NCBI GenBank assembly: GCA_029948255.1
Contig: JALIZF010001823.1
Coordinates: 124,001 to 188,000 of the forward strand
DNA length: 64,000 nt
DNA from: Telmatactis stephensoni
Lineage: Eukaryota > Cnidaria > Anthozoa > Actiniaria > Isophelliidae
Reading direction: 5' to 3'
The position numbers were made by a program, and so were the translations under genes. This document shows positions 1 through 11,800 of this stretch, piece after piece; position 1 is the first letter of the stretch, and every line of letters begins with the position of its first letter. The notes beneath the pieces were generated by a model. It had not been told where the DNA came from. It did not search any database and was given only the letters and a program-made list of their open reading frames with translations.

Positions 1-68
1 AGGCTAAGGAGATAATAGACCGATGCGACACAATATCAGCAACAACAGTCATAGCCATGCCTTTTTTA

Positions 69-435
69 AAGCATAGTTAATAGAGGGGACTGGTTAGGAA
101 GCCTTTTGTTATATGTCTTTGTTCATTTTTTTCAACCGTGACCGTGCACAACCTTTTGTTTTACCATTGTTTTACCATCATTGGCTACGGCTGGAACGAA
201 TGAAGCTAAACTGTTTCTTTTCCGCTGCTTGTTCGATGTATTCTAGTTCAAAATTAATTATATTAGAATATTTCAATAAATAATCCAATAGACAACATTT
301 CGGTTCATTCATATAGCCATTTTCTAATGAATTTAAACAAACTTTGTGCACGGTCAAGACCAGTTCAACATCCAGACTAGAACAAAGAAATGTAACAAAA
401 GGCTTCCTAACCATTCCCCTCTATTAACTATGTTT
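69..435. mobile_element. MITE with ~55-bp imperfect terminal inverted repeats
   Basis: The left end (starting AAGCATAGTTAATAGAGGGG) is the reverse complement of the right end (ending CCCCTCTATTAACTATGTTT) with few mismatches. Both ends also carry the AAGGCTTCCTAACC motif. There is no transposase inside. Confidence 0.7.
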
Positions 436-1227
436 AAAGGTACTTTCATCGATGACAATCTTCACGTGCACGAAAAAGATCTCACACCGGTTTTATCAGC
501 GATGATTGAACATTTGTTCAATTTGTAAAAATACTCACAAACGTAAGATGAAAGTTGCGATACAATGAAATTTAAAAGGCATCTTTTTTCGTTTTGTTTC
601 AATTCTACTCAGCAAGAAAATCACCTGAGCTGTTACTTATTTTCGCAAAATTTTAAGGTGCGTGTTTCGCGAAACGTCATCCAACATAAAAGGGAAAGTT
701 TGGAAAACAGGGTGGGGCACTATAGCTAGTTAAGTAGAAGGGACAGTACTCGTAAAGAGTTATCAAATTTCATGGAACACCTTGTTAATGCAATAATCTT
801 ATTTAATTTTAAGTCGGAAAATTAATTCCACTGGTGTAAAACTGGAAGTATTGATTTTTGGGCGTGGCGCTACATCAGAAACTAGTCAGCACGTTGTGTT
901 CTATCATTGTGCCAATTTTTATGCTTGTAGCAAAAAACTGCGAACAATTCTGCACGATTTTCCTGCACTAATTGCTTTGTAGCGTCCCTACGCTGATAGG
1001 CGCTGCTCTAAATGATTGCCTGTGCATGCAAAACAATTTGCTACCAATTAGGACAAACGAGACATTTTAAAGAAATTCTGTTTTAATAAAGAGTTTGAGC
1101 AGGCACTCTGTATTAATCAAAACGCTACTGAAAAACCGAACTTTTAGCGCACGATCAAGCACGTTTTACTCACAGTGTAACAGACATAGAGGGACTGAAA
1201 ATTGCATACTTTGTCTGAGTTAGCCAG

Positions 1228-1378
1228 GAGCGGGTCCAGGGGGTGTCCATAGGTGCACCGGACACCCCCTAACGCCGTACGAGATGACGTCATCAGATTC
1301 CATTGTTAGGAGGCCGCCATCTCTCAAGAGGCTTACTTGGGACAACCCTGGCTTTGCAAAATCCTGGATCCGCCCCTG
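1228..1378. mobile_element. Short MITE with GGATCCGCCCCTG-type ends
   Basis: Outer ends GAGCGGGTCCAGG and CCTGGATCCGCCCCTG are inverted. An inner GGGGTGTCC/GGACACCCC pair is also inverted. The ends recall those at 17020 and 54131 (GGATACGCCCCTG), so these may be related families. Confidence 0.5.
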
Positions 1379-2040
1379 TTAGCTATGAATTATTACTCGG
1401 TGGAGTTATAATATGCAGGATGGAGGGGCGAAAGCCCGTCGGGTGCACGCACGGTCATTTTTCAGGGATAAAAATAAGAGCCTTTGATGTCAGGATTTTC
1501 TTCCCCTCTTTTGCTCAGGAGGGCTTCCTGTGTAATCGACTGGAAGTCATTCCCATACTGAGACAGCGCTACTGCTAACCAGCGGTCGACATGAATCAAT
1601 CACAAATTACAATCCATTCTCTTGAATCGACAGGGCCCAGTTGTTTAATTTTAAGGTTTTAGGAAAACCATTGGTTTTTACCCAGTTTTAGTACAAGTCT
1701 TTTTTCGAACAACCGGACCCAGATCGTGAATTTTTTTGAATAAACTACAATTTTGGGCCATGACCACGACACGAATTCAGGTTGAATATTGGATAATCCA
1801 AGACTATCACTTAACCGTCTTCCATTACCCAAAAACGACCTCGAAAAACCGATTACCAAACAGAAACATTACCTTTAAAAATTCTTTGATAACTTTGAAA
1901 AAATATAAAGGTTTTTAAAGAAATTGTCAGGAAAAGATATAACAGGAACAGCAACAACCAGACAGGTTCTGACGTGGTTTACAATTATCATCAAGTCGAC
2001 GATAGCACTATACAACCAATCCAAAAAGATTGTCCCGGAA

Positions 2041-2130
2041 TGCGTTACACTGCACTGTAATGCATTCTAGTGTGTTACACTACACCGTCATGCATTCTAG
2101 TGCGTTACAATACACCGTAATGCATCCTAA
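2041..2130. repeat. 30-bp unit, three tandem copies
   Basis: Three consecutive 30-bp units begin TGCGTTACA or TGTGTTACA and end in a variant of GCATTCTAG. They differ at a few positions each. Confidence 0.85.
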
Positions 2131-2799
2131 GTCATACATAGATTAGGTAAAAATGCCGACCAACGGCACCACACAACAATGACACATGGCGAATTATGTT
2201 TGGAGTTTTCGTCTTCGGTATAGTCTCCATAACGCACGCTAGACATGGAGTGTACTCAGTACAATTTGCTGGACATCCTTTTTGAAGCAGTAGTACGTCA
2301 ATGGGTTTTGTAGAATATCTAGGGAGCACCGCTGACCATGCTGACAGTAGGCACTAGTGGTTATTTGTTCATATCTCTAGTGATTGGCTAGTTTATCGTT
2401 CCAATTTTTTATCACTGGGAATGAAGACTAAATTCTTCCCATATATCCCATTCATTTCTTTCGTTATTACACTTTGGCATAGAATTCGTGAGAGAGGGAC
2501 TTGGACTTGTCTTTTGTCTGAGGCAATTGTTCTTTTAATAGTAAAACTCTTGGGGAGAGTGAGATGGTCGTGACGAGTCTTTCTTCAACATTTTATGCCA
2601 CATACAAATAGACTTTCCTGTAAAGAAAAGTTAAAAGGTTGTTTTAGTTTCATCTTGTTGAAGACAATATCTCATAACTGAGGCCATGTTCTAGTTTAAA
2701 GGGAAACACACTAAGGCTACGTAATATTCTGGGGAGAAAAAATAAACAAACAAACAATCAAACAAACAAACAATTAATTTAACAAACAATCAATCAATC

Positions 2800-3841
2800 A
2801 ATAGCGCAGCGCGGTAATTACGTCACGGAAATTAGACCCCCCGCGAGACTCAGACAAACACAACACACTTCTCTATGATTTCTTCAGGATTTCCTTGGTA
2901 TGATTACCACGAAAACATGTATCTTCTTTAAAAATTCTTTCAATTTGAAGTTGGAAAATATGAAAGACACAATTTATGTGCCAGAATCATATTTTGACTG
3001 AGTGTAAAACTGAAGATTTGACATATTTTTAGAAGCTTAAAATTCGCCAAATCGCGGCTACCGAGTCTCAGCTGAATCAGTAAAGTCAGTAAGTTTATTA
3101 CCATTTCCTTTTGTGTTTTTTTATAAATGGAGAGCAATATTCAGATATTATTGAGGAATGAATAAATGTCTTTCAATAACGAACAAAAATAGTCCAACTG
3201 AAGCAATTCTACACTGTTGTATTAACTGATTTCAGCGACAAGCTACAAGGCGATCCCGCTTATAATCGATTATAACACAAAAAATAAATCTGTGTGTATT
3301 TTATAATTGACAAGCAGTTCATCAGTATTAGAAGTATCCTGAAGTATTATACATTTAAATTGAATAACCCATCAAATTCTGGGATGCCGTATTAATTTAA
3401 TAACAAAGATCGAGCACAATGTTGTTTAAATCCGCACTTGAATCAATCAAACTCAATAATTACTGCATTAAAATAAAACTACTACGTGTTACTTCTTCTT
3501 AGTATTCATGATTGTCTTTCCTCCGTTGAAACCTCGCTTTTGAGAGTATCTCAAGCCATTTGAGAGCCTGAACTTTACGTCTTTGACTGACTTCGGACCA
3601 GAGTTTTTCACATCCAACTGGTGGCTTAAAATGCTTTTGAGAGTCTATAAAATATCTTTGGTACTACTACAGGCACCAGTGCTATCTACCAAGTGATTTT
3701 TTTTTACAAAAAATCAATTGCTTCTTGAGGAAAATAAATCGAAATTCACATACAATTTCTTTAGCAAACGCTTTGTTTGTCTGAGTCTGGCGGGGGGTCC
3801 TAATTAACATATCTATTTTTAGTAATACCGCGCTGCGCTAT
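2800..3841. mobile_element. ~1.04-kb non-autonomous DNA transposon with ~60-bp TIRs
   Basis: The left end reads ATAGCGCAGCGCGGTAATTA, followed by GACCCCCCGCGAGACTCAGA. The right end carries the inverted counterparts TCTGAGTCTGGCGGGGGGTC and ACCGCGCTGCGCTAT. The interior is AT-rich, without a recognisable transposase. The flanks are CAAT/CAAAC microsatellite-like. Confidence 0.65.
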
Positions 3842-4022
3842 TTATCAAACAAACATAAAGACAAACACTGCACCATTTTTGCCGAGTCTTCCATCAACAC
3901 TAAAAATGGCGCTTCCCTTGTCTAAGAAAACTGTTTGTCACTTAAATGTGTAGACAGAAATTTGGGGCAAAAGAGATACATTTTTAAATTTGTCCCAAAT
4001 AGTGTGGTCGTAGCCTCAGTAT

Positions 4023-4287
4023 CGTAACTGCCCTATCGCATAATGACGTCACACCAAAACATTTTATTGTTTTGACGCTAAGGATTATGGTCGCCAGACG
4101 GAATCAGAGTGATTGCATATCAAATAAAATGCAGATGAGCAATCACTGATACATGATATATATCAAAACTCGATACATTGAAGTTCTAATTCGAAAAGGA
4201 ATATTAATAGGTCCCAATTTCCACTGTTTCTGAGCACCTATCCCCAATGTAAACATACTGTGACGTCATTATGCGATAGGGCAATTC
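4023..4287. mobile_element. MITE with CCCTATCGCATAATGACGTC ends
   Basis: ACTGCCCTATCGCATAATG at the left is repeated inverted at the right as CATTATGCGATAGGGCA. Each end carries a TGACGTCA or TGACGTCAT site. It lies just past the last CUL3 exon found. Confidence 0.7.
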
Positions 4288-4416
4288 ACGTTACTAATTG
4301 AGACTATATCAATGGAATACAACATCAGCCATTATGTTGGCACGATGTGTGATTTATAGTGTTCACTATACATAAACACACAAATTACGTATAATAACAA
4401 AAAGGTAAAGTTGTAC

Positions 4417-6397
4417 CTGTCTTCTGGTGTTCGTGTTAAATACTCTCTTTCTATCAGTCCTTCTATTCTTTTCTTGATAATTTGCGGGCTCGGTAAGAAA
4501 CGCGCTCGTAGTTGCTCAGTTACCTGCAAACAAATTCAAAACGTACAATAAACTATCCCGTTCTATCGAGCACTCATATACACTAGAACCCCTTGTGACC
4601 GAATCACAACTCATACACAAAAAATCAAAAGGTTCAGTGATAAGCTCAAAGAGATTGCTATCAGCTTTCAATTATTATTTAATTCCAATCTATCATCCAT
4701 TATGTTAATTATTTTGTCCAAAATTTTGAGGAGTTCTGAAATTTTTTTAACAATCTTAGAATTTAAGCATATGTATTTTATTATTGTATATAGTTTATTT
4801 TATAGTTAGTGTGATGCCACTAGGCTTTACTAACTCAATAAAGATGATGATGATGAGATTAAAAACGTTCATTCGGCCTATTCGGATATATTATAGAAGA
4901 TTATTACTTTTCGAAGAAAATATACTTCTCGACAATTTCCCGAACAAGCACACTTCGCGACAGTATAGAGACAAGTACAACTCCACCCACCTCTGCGACT
5001 AGTAAATTGTGCGGTCTTTTCTTTCTTGCTTTCATTACTCGAACAATGGCTGCTTCAATTCTTTCATGGAGTTAAGAACATAACTGTGTTAACCAAGTAT
5101 ATTTTTACACAGCATCTGTATTCCAATAGGGAGCGAAAAAAGAACGTACATAAACTCCCTCCAAGGTGGTGGTAGGTGCCGGCCCTCGACAAGGTGTCCA
5201 CCTCATGGAATTTCGACTGTCTACATTGAATTAGGGATGCCATAGGGATTTCAAGGGTCGACTGCTACCATTCGAACGAAGCTTGTAATTTGTTGAAATA
5301 ACAAAACCAAAGCATGTGTGGATTATGCTGAACCGTGTGTTTTGTTCTTTTTGTCAACTGTGCTGTTTTGTTTCACCATTGTTTGCTGTTTCACCTTCTG
5401 AGGAACTGATTATATGAGCCAGGTTGGCCCGGTTAAGTGGGCTGATTTCTTTTGTTTTTGTTTTTTTCCCTTGGAGGCCACAATACAAAAGGGGCCAGCC
5501 CGGTTCATATAATCAGGCCCCAACGGTAGTAGTCTCCCTCGCAGCCGTGTTTAACCTCGTCACGCAACGTTCCCTCGGAAAAACACGGCTGGTAGTCTAC
5601 AACGGTAGTGGACGAGTAAGATTTTCACAAGGGTCAGCTTTTATCATAAAACACCCACAGCGAGGGTGTGCAATGTCGTTATCAAAGGATACTCATGCTT
5701 TCTATCTTCATCTACTTTTGTCCTTGTCTCTTTTCGTTCAGGTTCAGATTCACCCTTCGCAAGTACTATGGAAAGGACAAGTTAAATTCAAATGCATCAC
5801 GTTACGTGTACTGGATATGAGTGCTGATAATGACTACATGTATCAACACAGCGGTCAAAAGTGTGCGTATACCCAAGATTTCGTGCCGTCTACGTAGCAA
5901 GGGTTTCTTTGTGTGTGTGTTGGGGGGGGGGGGGAGAGTGGGGTTTAAAGGCAATTGGGTTTCCTGTGTAACCCAATTAATCTATCACTTTGCAGATGCC
6001 TTCCAGTTTAAAATCTTATGAACCCCTTGTCATTTGCCCATGGTGTTAACGTACAGTGTATCACTTACCAGTTTGTATTTTCACTCTAAAAAGTTTGGAG
6101 GTAAATTGGTCATTGATCCAGAACACATCTGTTGGGGCTTTTAAAAGAAAAGAAAAATCCATATGAATTTCGGAAAAATCCCAAACTTGTTTGACTGCAG
6201 CAAGAAGACTACTAATTTGGAAACGTGGAATGAAAGATGACTGGTTCATAAAAAAGATAACTAGATGACTAAGACTTACACATTTCTTTTCCTTTAGGTT
6301 CTTTGATCAAAACTCTTTGAGTTGCCTTCCCACAAGCAAAAGATTGCAGTGCTCGGTTAAGATCTCTCTCAGGTATTAAACTGTCTTGAGCTATTTC
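4417..6397 (-). CDS. CUL3: CUL3 exons 20-24: winged-helix and neddylation region
   Basis: Exon 20 (6280-6397) reads [17 protein letters not shown]; exon 21 (6069-6137) reads [17 protein letters not shown]; exon 22 (5693-5765) reads [20 protein letters not shown]; exon 23 (4991-5060) reads [14 protein letters not shown]; exon 24 (4417-4523) reads [18 protein letters not shown]. The lysine in VRVMKARK aligns with the NEDD8 acceptor lysine of CUL3. Exon 24 ends in phase 2 at a GTACAA donor, so a small last exon coding for the usual KVYTYVA-like tail must lie farther left. I did not find it in 1-4416. Reading through the donor gives a non-cullin extension that I do not accept. Confidence 0.92.
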
Positions 6398-8722
6398 CTA
6401 ATCACAAAAGCCAAAATACCCAATGTTAAGCAACTTCATTTATATACATTTATTTTATCGGAAGACAATGAAGAAATAGAAAACGCCCGCATTCAAACTG
6501 TGTGCAGATTTAGAGCAGTGGTATAAAACGTAACGTTGGACGCAACTGTTAACGTTGGACGTAACTGTTAACGTTGGACGTAACTGTTAACGTTGGACGT
6601 AACTGTTAACGTTGGACGTAACTGTTAACGTTGGACGTAACTGTTAACGTTGGACGTAACTGTTAACTTTGGACGTAACAGTTAACGTTGGACGTAACTG
6701 TTAACGTTGGACGTAACTGTTAACGTTGGACGTCCAGCCCAGTTAAACCCCTGCGAATAACGTCTGATGTCGGCAGATGTTACGTTTATACAAATGGCCT
6801 CCGAACACCAAAGAAGTGTCAAGAGAAGCAAAAGGTGTAGCCAGTGCTTCACAGTGCTCTCAAGCACTCTGATCAATCATCAAGTGCTCTAAATCTGCAC
6901 AGACCACAACAAGCAAGTTTTCTATATACTTGGTGGTCAGCCTAGTCGTAACGTGCAGTATTCATCTCACATACAAAGCACACAGGTCTCTACAGTGCAT
7001 GCTCAGCCAAGGAAGGTCACACGCAAGTCTGCTCATGCATTTGAGTGTATTGTTCTTTTGTAAAAAGCGGGTTTTATTTAACAGAGGGCTAGGGAAGGTT
7101 TGTCCCATGCTGTGTGATCTCATAAAGTTCATAGTATATACATCCTTTGACAAATCAGATCAAACATTTTCAATCATGAACGAGACTATCTGATGATGAT
7201 GATGACTATGGTGATTATGATGAAGAAAAAGATGATGATGATGATTATTGAGGAACTTGTCAATATGATGATGATTCATGAAAAATCAAATCAGATCACG
7301 TGTTTTCAAACATAACTGTGACTATCAATCTGAGGATGATGATGATGATGACTATGATGATTAAAATGAAGAAAAAGATGATGATTATTATTGAGGAACG
7401 TGTCAATATGATGATGATTCATGACACCTATTTGTGTTTTATACATGTATATTGTAATTATTCTAACATTACCTCATACGTTAATCTTTCCTTGGAATTG
7501 AACAACATTAGAATACACATTTGGTAAGAGGAAACTTGGAAGATATGCTTGCGTACTTGTGGGTCCTCCTATTGTCAAGTAAAATACATTTTAGTGAGGT
7601 GTTGATATGGATTGACTGACATTCATGACATTATTCATTAATTAAAGTTAATCAAGTTTGTCCATGGTTATCCTCTCATGCCTCATTAGCACTTGAAGGT
7701 TTGCTTGGTGCTCATGGTATATTTACCACAATAATCTAGTTGCTTTGGCTAATGCTGGATTTGCTTGACTTGGCTCCTTTTATTGCCCCAACTCCCACCC
7801 TCCAATTGAAAATCATTTGTAAGTATAAATCTTCACTGTTAATTCGGTGTGAGAGGTGCCAGGAGATTTCTCAAGGTTTGGCTGTCATAGTAATCAACTG
7901 CTGCAACAATGGCACCTACATGTACCCTCCATATTTTGACAAGAAATGAACTTTTATGCGTAGAAAAGAGAGCTCCAAGAAATCTTGGATGGCAAGCATC
8001 ACCTGGACATACATGTAAGCCTGGCCATAAGCCATCACTAGCAACATAAGAAGTTAGGTGACAAACACAGATGCAGTGCTGCATTTATACATAAGGCTGC
8101 AAAATGAGACAAGCATGGCTAATGAGCAATGCTCTACTGAGTCTGTGCACATGTATGTTGCTTGTGTTTGTCACTAGTGAAAACCAGCTATACAGACAAG
8201 CTAAATGGCCAATGCCATAAGATTGTTGCTTTGCATCTACAATCAACACTAGTAACAGCACCCTGGTCAAACTGCCACCCATGAAGATCTGTTATACACT
8301 AACCTTTTTGAGTGGTGGAAATGTTGCGTAGAGTTCAGCTGTCCCCTGTAATGTAATGCATATATAATTTATTATATTCAACACACAATTATAGCCAAAT
8401 ACATGTATATTGTATCTTGGTACACGTTCTATCTGGTCTCATGTGTTATTCTTAGTTGGTGGCACATGAAATCATTGCTTTATGAATCTATAAATCTATG
8501 GCTTAGTTTCTTAGCATAATGATATATTCTTTGGTGACAAAATAATGCCAAGCATTTAGTTCGTGTTTTTGTGATTTTCCATGGTACATTAGGCCTTAAC
8601 TGGCCTTCATTCTGTGTTTAAATTAATTAATTAATTGATTGATTGATTGATTAATTGATTGATTGTGAGATTGATTGATTGATTGTGAGATTGATTGGTT
8701 GATTATCAGATTGATTGATTGG

Positions 8723-8753
<31 letters not shown>

Positions 8754-8754
8754 G

Positions 8755-8832
<78 letters not shown>

Positions 8833-11800
8833 ATGACATAATGGTTATAAGGAAATTGTGATGCTTACCAGTTGGGGCTGCAAAGTGAGTTGTCTTCCAC
8901 TATGACATCCTAAATAGAATCTGATAACAAAAGGATTCATAAGCTGGTATCATTTCAAACAAGCATCTATGAATGGTTTGTCAGTGAGGAATATAAATTC
9001 ACTGAATGGATTTTTGGCCGGTAAATCTTGATATGCCAACAGTAACTGGTTTCATGTTGTGGTGTACCCACCTTTTGCAGGTGAAGCTAAATAAATATAT
9101 ACATACATAAATAAAACATAATTATAAATAAATGCCATGGACAATCTAAATTGGAATATAATATAGAAAGAACAGCCACCCAAGTATTGTGTATACCTTT
9201 TAAAACAGTCAAATGCATGCTGAGCTTGAGGTGGAACATTACATTTATGATTACCAGCTTGTGTTGGCCAAAATCCTGTAGTCAGCACTCTAACTGTTAA
9301 GTCTATACCCATTAGACTTATCTAATAAACACATCAACAAAGAAATGAATAAATAAGCTTTCAAAGTAGAACATAGAGCAAAAAATAGCCTTTTTTCTCA
9401 TGTTATTGTACACTTTTGAATCTTGTTTTTAATTTTTTTATATCAAGACTATCAGACATTGATAATCCACAAATTCAAAACAGCAAATGCTTCAGCACAA
9501 ACTCCAAGAGGAGGTTTCTAAAAAGATCACAAATTAAAAAGATTTAAAGAAATTAAAACTGAAAAATGAAGAATACTTTTGTGCCCCACCATTAGCAAAA
9601 GTGCTGTGGTGAGTTTGAAAAATGTTAAGCATCAACATAATTTAGGGTGTGGTGCGAGGTTAAGGAATGCCTACCTGATTGTTAGACACATGAGTTCTAA
9701 ACTCTTCATTGGTTGATTGAGATAAAGTCATGTCTTTAAACATGCCCTCTAACTTTGATGTGAACTGACAACCACATTCAGTCTAAAAATGAAATGAGAC
9801 AACGTTAATACATGGACTAGCACTTCCCAAGAATACTACGCATACTAGACACTAGGTTCTAATCAGACAGTATAATAAATAAATGGTTCGTCAGAGTACA
9901 TAAAGAACAAACCTTGAGCTTAGAGATCATATTTTTCTCTGAATCATCAGAAATGCTTTTCTGTAATAATAGCCTCTTGGCTAAGTGTTGTTTGTAGTAC
10001 CTCTCAAACACATCCTATGAGACAAACAAGTTAGTGCTTAAGGCAAAATTATTATAAATTTGTCTAGAGAACAGAATATGTTGGAACAACATTCCTTAAC
10101 AACACATTCACTCATCAGAGGAATCATTCGCTAACCTTTTCCTGTAGAAATCTGAATAAGACCATACATTTATCTAAAATAGATTCCACTTCTTGTTCAG
10201 AGTACTATGGAGAAGAATGAATTGAAAATGTAGAATTAATACCAAATGTAAAAATTGATGTACATGTAAAATGTACATGTGTGGTAGAGTAATTTCTTTG
10301 TAAATAATTTGTAAATTAGTGCTGAAACTCCCCGTGGGCAGTCGCTAATAAATGCATTGCATTGCATTGCATTGCATTGCAGTGCAGTGCATTGCAGTGC
10401 AGTGCAGTGCAGTGCAGTGCAGTGCATTGTACTGTACTGTACTGTATTGTATTGTATTGTATTGCATTGCATTGCATTGCATTGCATTGTATTGTATTGC
10501 ATTGCATTGCATTGCATTGCATTGCATTGCATTGCATTGCATTGCATTGCATTGCATTGCATTGCATTGCATTGCATTGTATTGTATTGTATTGTATTGT
10601 ATTGTATTGTATTGTATTGTATTGTATTGTATTGTATTGTATTGTATTGTATTGTATTGTACAGTTACATCATTTTACACTATACCACACATTTATGGTA
10701 TAATGTCACAACTACACTGTACACTCCAATGACTTTGAATAAAGGTTTCACTTGTGGTATTCAGGGCCAAAAGTAAAGGAAATGTAAACCTGACCAACAT
10801 TCTAATCCTAAAGAAAAATTACTCCTGTGAACATTGTATGTAAGAACTTGTTCTGGAAGTTAAACATCATTATGATGCCAGTTTAACAGTCATTGTAGTT
10901 TGTAAATATATAAATGCTGATTGGTCGACCTGATTAGGTTGACCAGTCAGAAACGAGAACAAGTTCTCACAGACAACATTCCCAGGGATAGTTTTCCGAG
11001 GAGTGAGAAATAAGTGACAGGATGTTACCCGCTGGATTTCTGAGGATGACTTGCCTTATTGCCCTGACTTGAAGCCTTCAATGGTTCAAATTCACTGGAG
11101 TTACTGTGTTGTAATATAGACTTTTTTCGGAAAATTGCATAGTGTAGATTGCTATTATCATAGACTATAACTTACTCCTTTGACTCCCTTCTTCAACTTG
11201 TCATCAATGAAAAGAGACAAAAATTCTGGGGATCTACCATTAAGGTTTAAGAAATACTCAAATTCCTGTGAAGTAAATAAATAATAATACATGTAGTGAT
11301 GTACTGAAAAATTGCTCCAGTGATGGCAAAACATGTTCATATTGATTACTTACTGATCCTATGGCTTGCTTAAATACTTTGTTATTGTTAAATCCATTGT
11401 GAAGGAAATGATCAAATCTGTCCTTCAAGCTCAACAAATTCTACAAAACCAAACAAATATTCATTATACAACTAATGTAAACTTACAGTACAGCATGACT
11501 GACATTTGTGCAATGCCACATTATGCCATTTCTAGGCATTGGCTACATGTAATTCAGTATTTTTTAGCATTTAAGACAGGTAAAAGACAATAATGCAAGC
11601 ATTTCAAATATATCTCTTTGGGCATACAACTTCAATGAGAATAAAATTACAAGAACACTTGTTATTGTTTGAAATTTGTATACTTATTTTGGCCTCTAAC
11701 AGCAATTTTAGCAAAAATTGTACTCAAAGGAACTTTAGTTTAGAGAGCAGTAACTGTTGTACTGACCACACATACTGTAAATCTGTAAATTTACATAGGG

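Larger units (their letters stand above)
1..4416. other. Gene-free flank downstream of CUL3 exon 24
   Basis: No exon-like open frame was found on either strand. The stretch holds the inverted-repeat elements listed separately at 69-435, 1228-1378, 2800-3841 and 4023-4287 and a 30-bp triplicate at 2041-2130. The remainder is AT-rich with no recognised content. The missing last CUL3 exon could be here unrecognised. Confidence 0.6.

Noticed and set aside
4332..4416. Hydrophobic C-terminal extension of CUL3 by read-through of the exon 24 donor
   Set aside because: The donor is good and CUL3 C-termini are strictly conserved, so an unseen last exon is more likely.
5424..5897. 157-codon plus-strand open frame
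   Set aside because: It overlaps CUL3 exon 22 antisense and a MITE. Its sequence shows no domain.
10236..10776. Long open frames of MQCNA and CIALH repeats
   Set aside because: They come from the 5-bp array, which is open in several frames by construction. There is no splice or start context.
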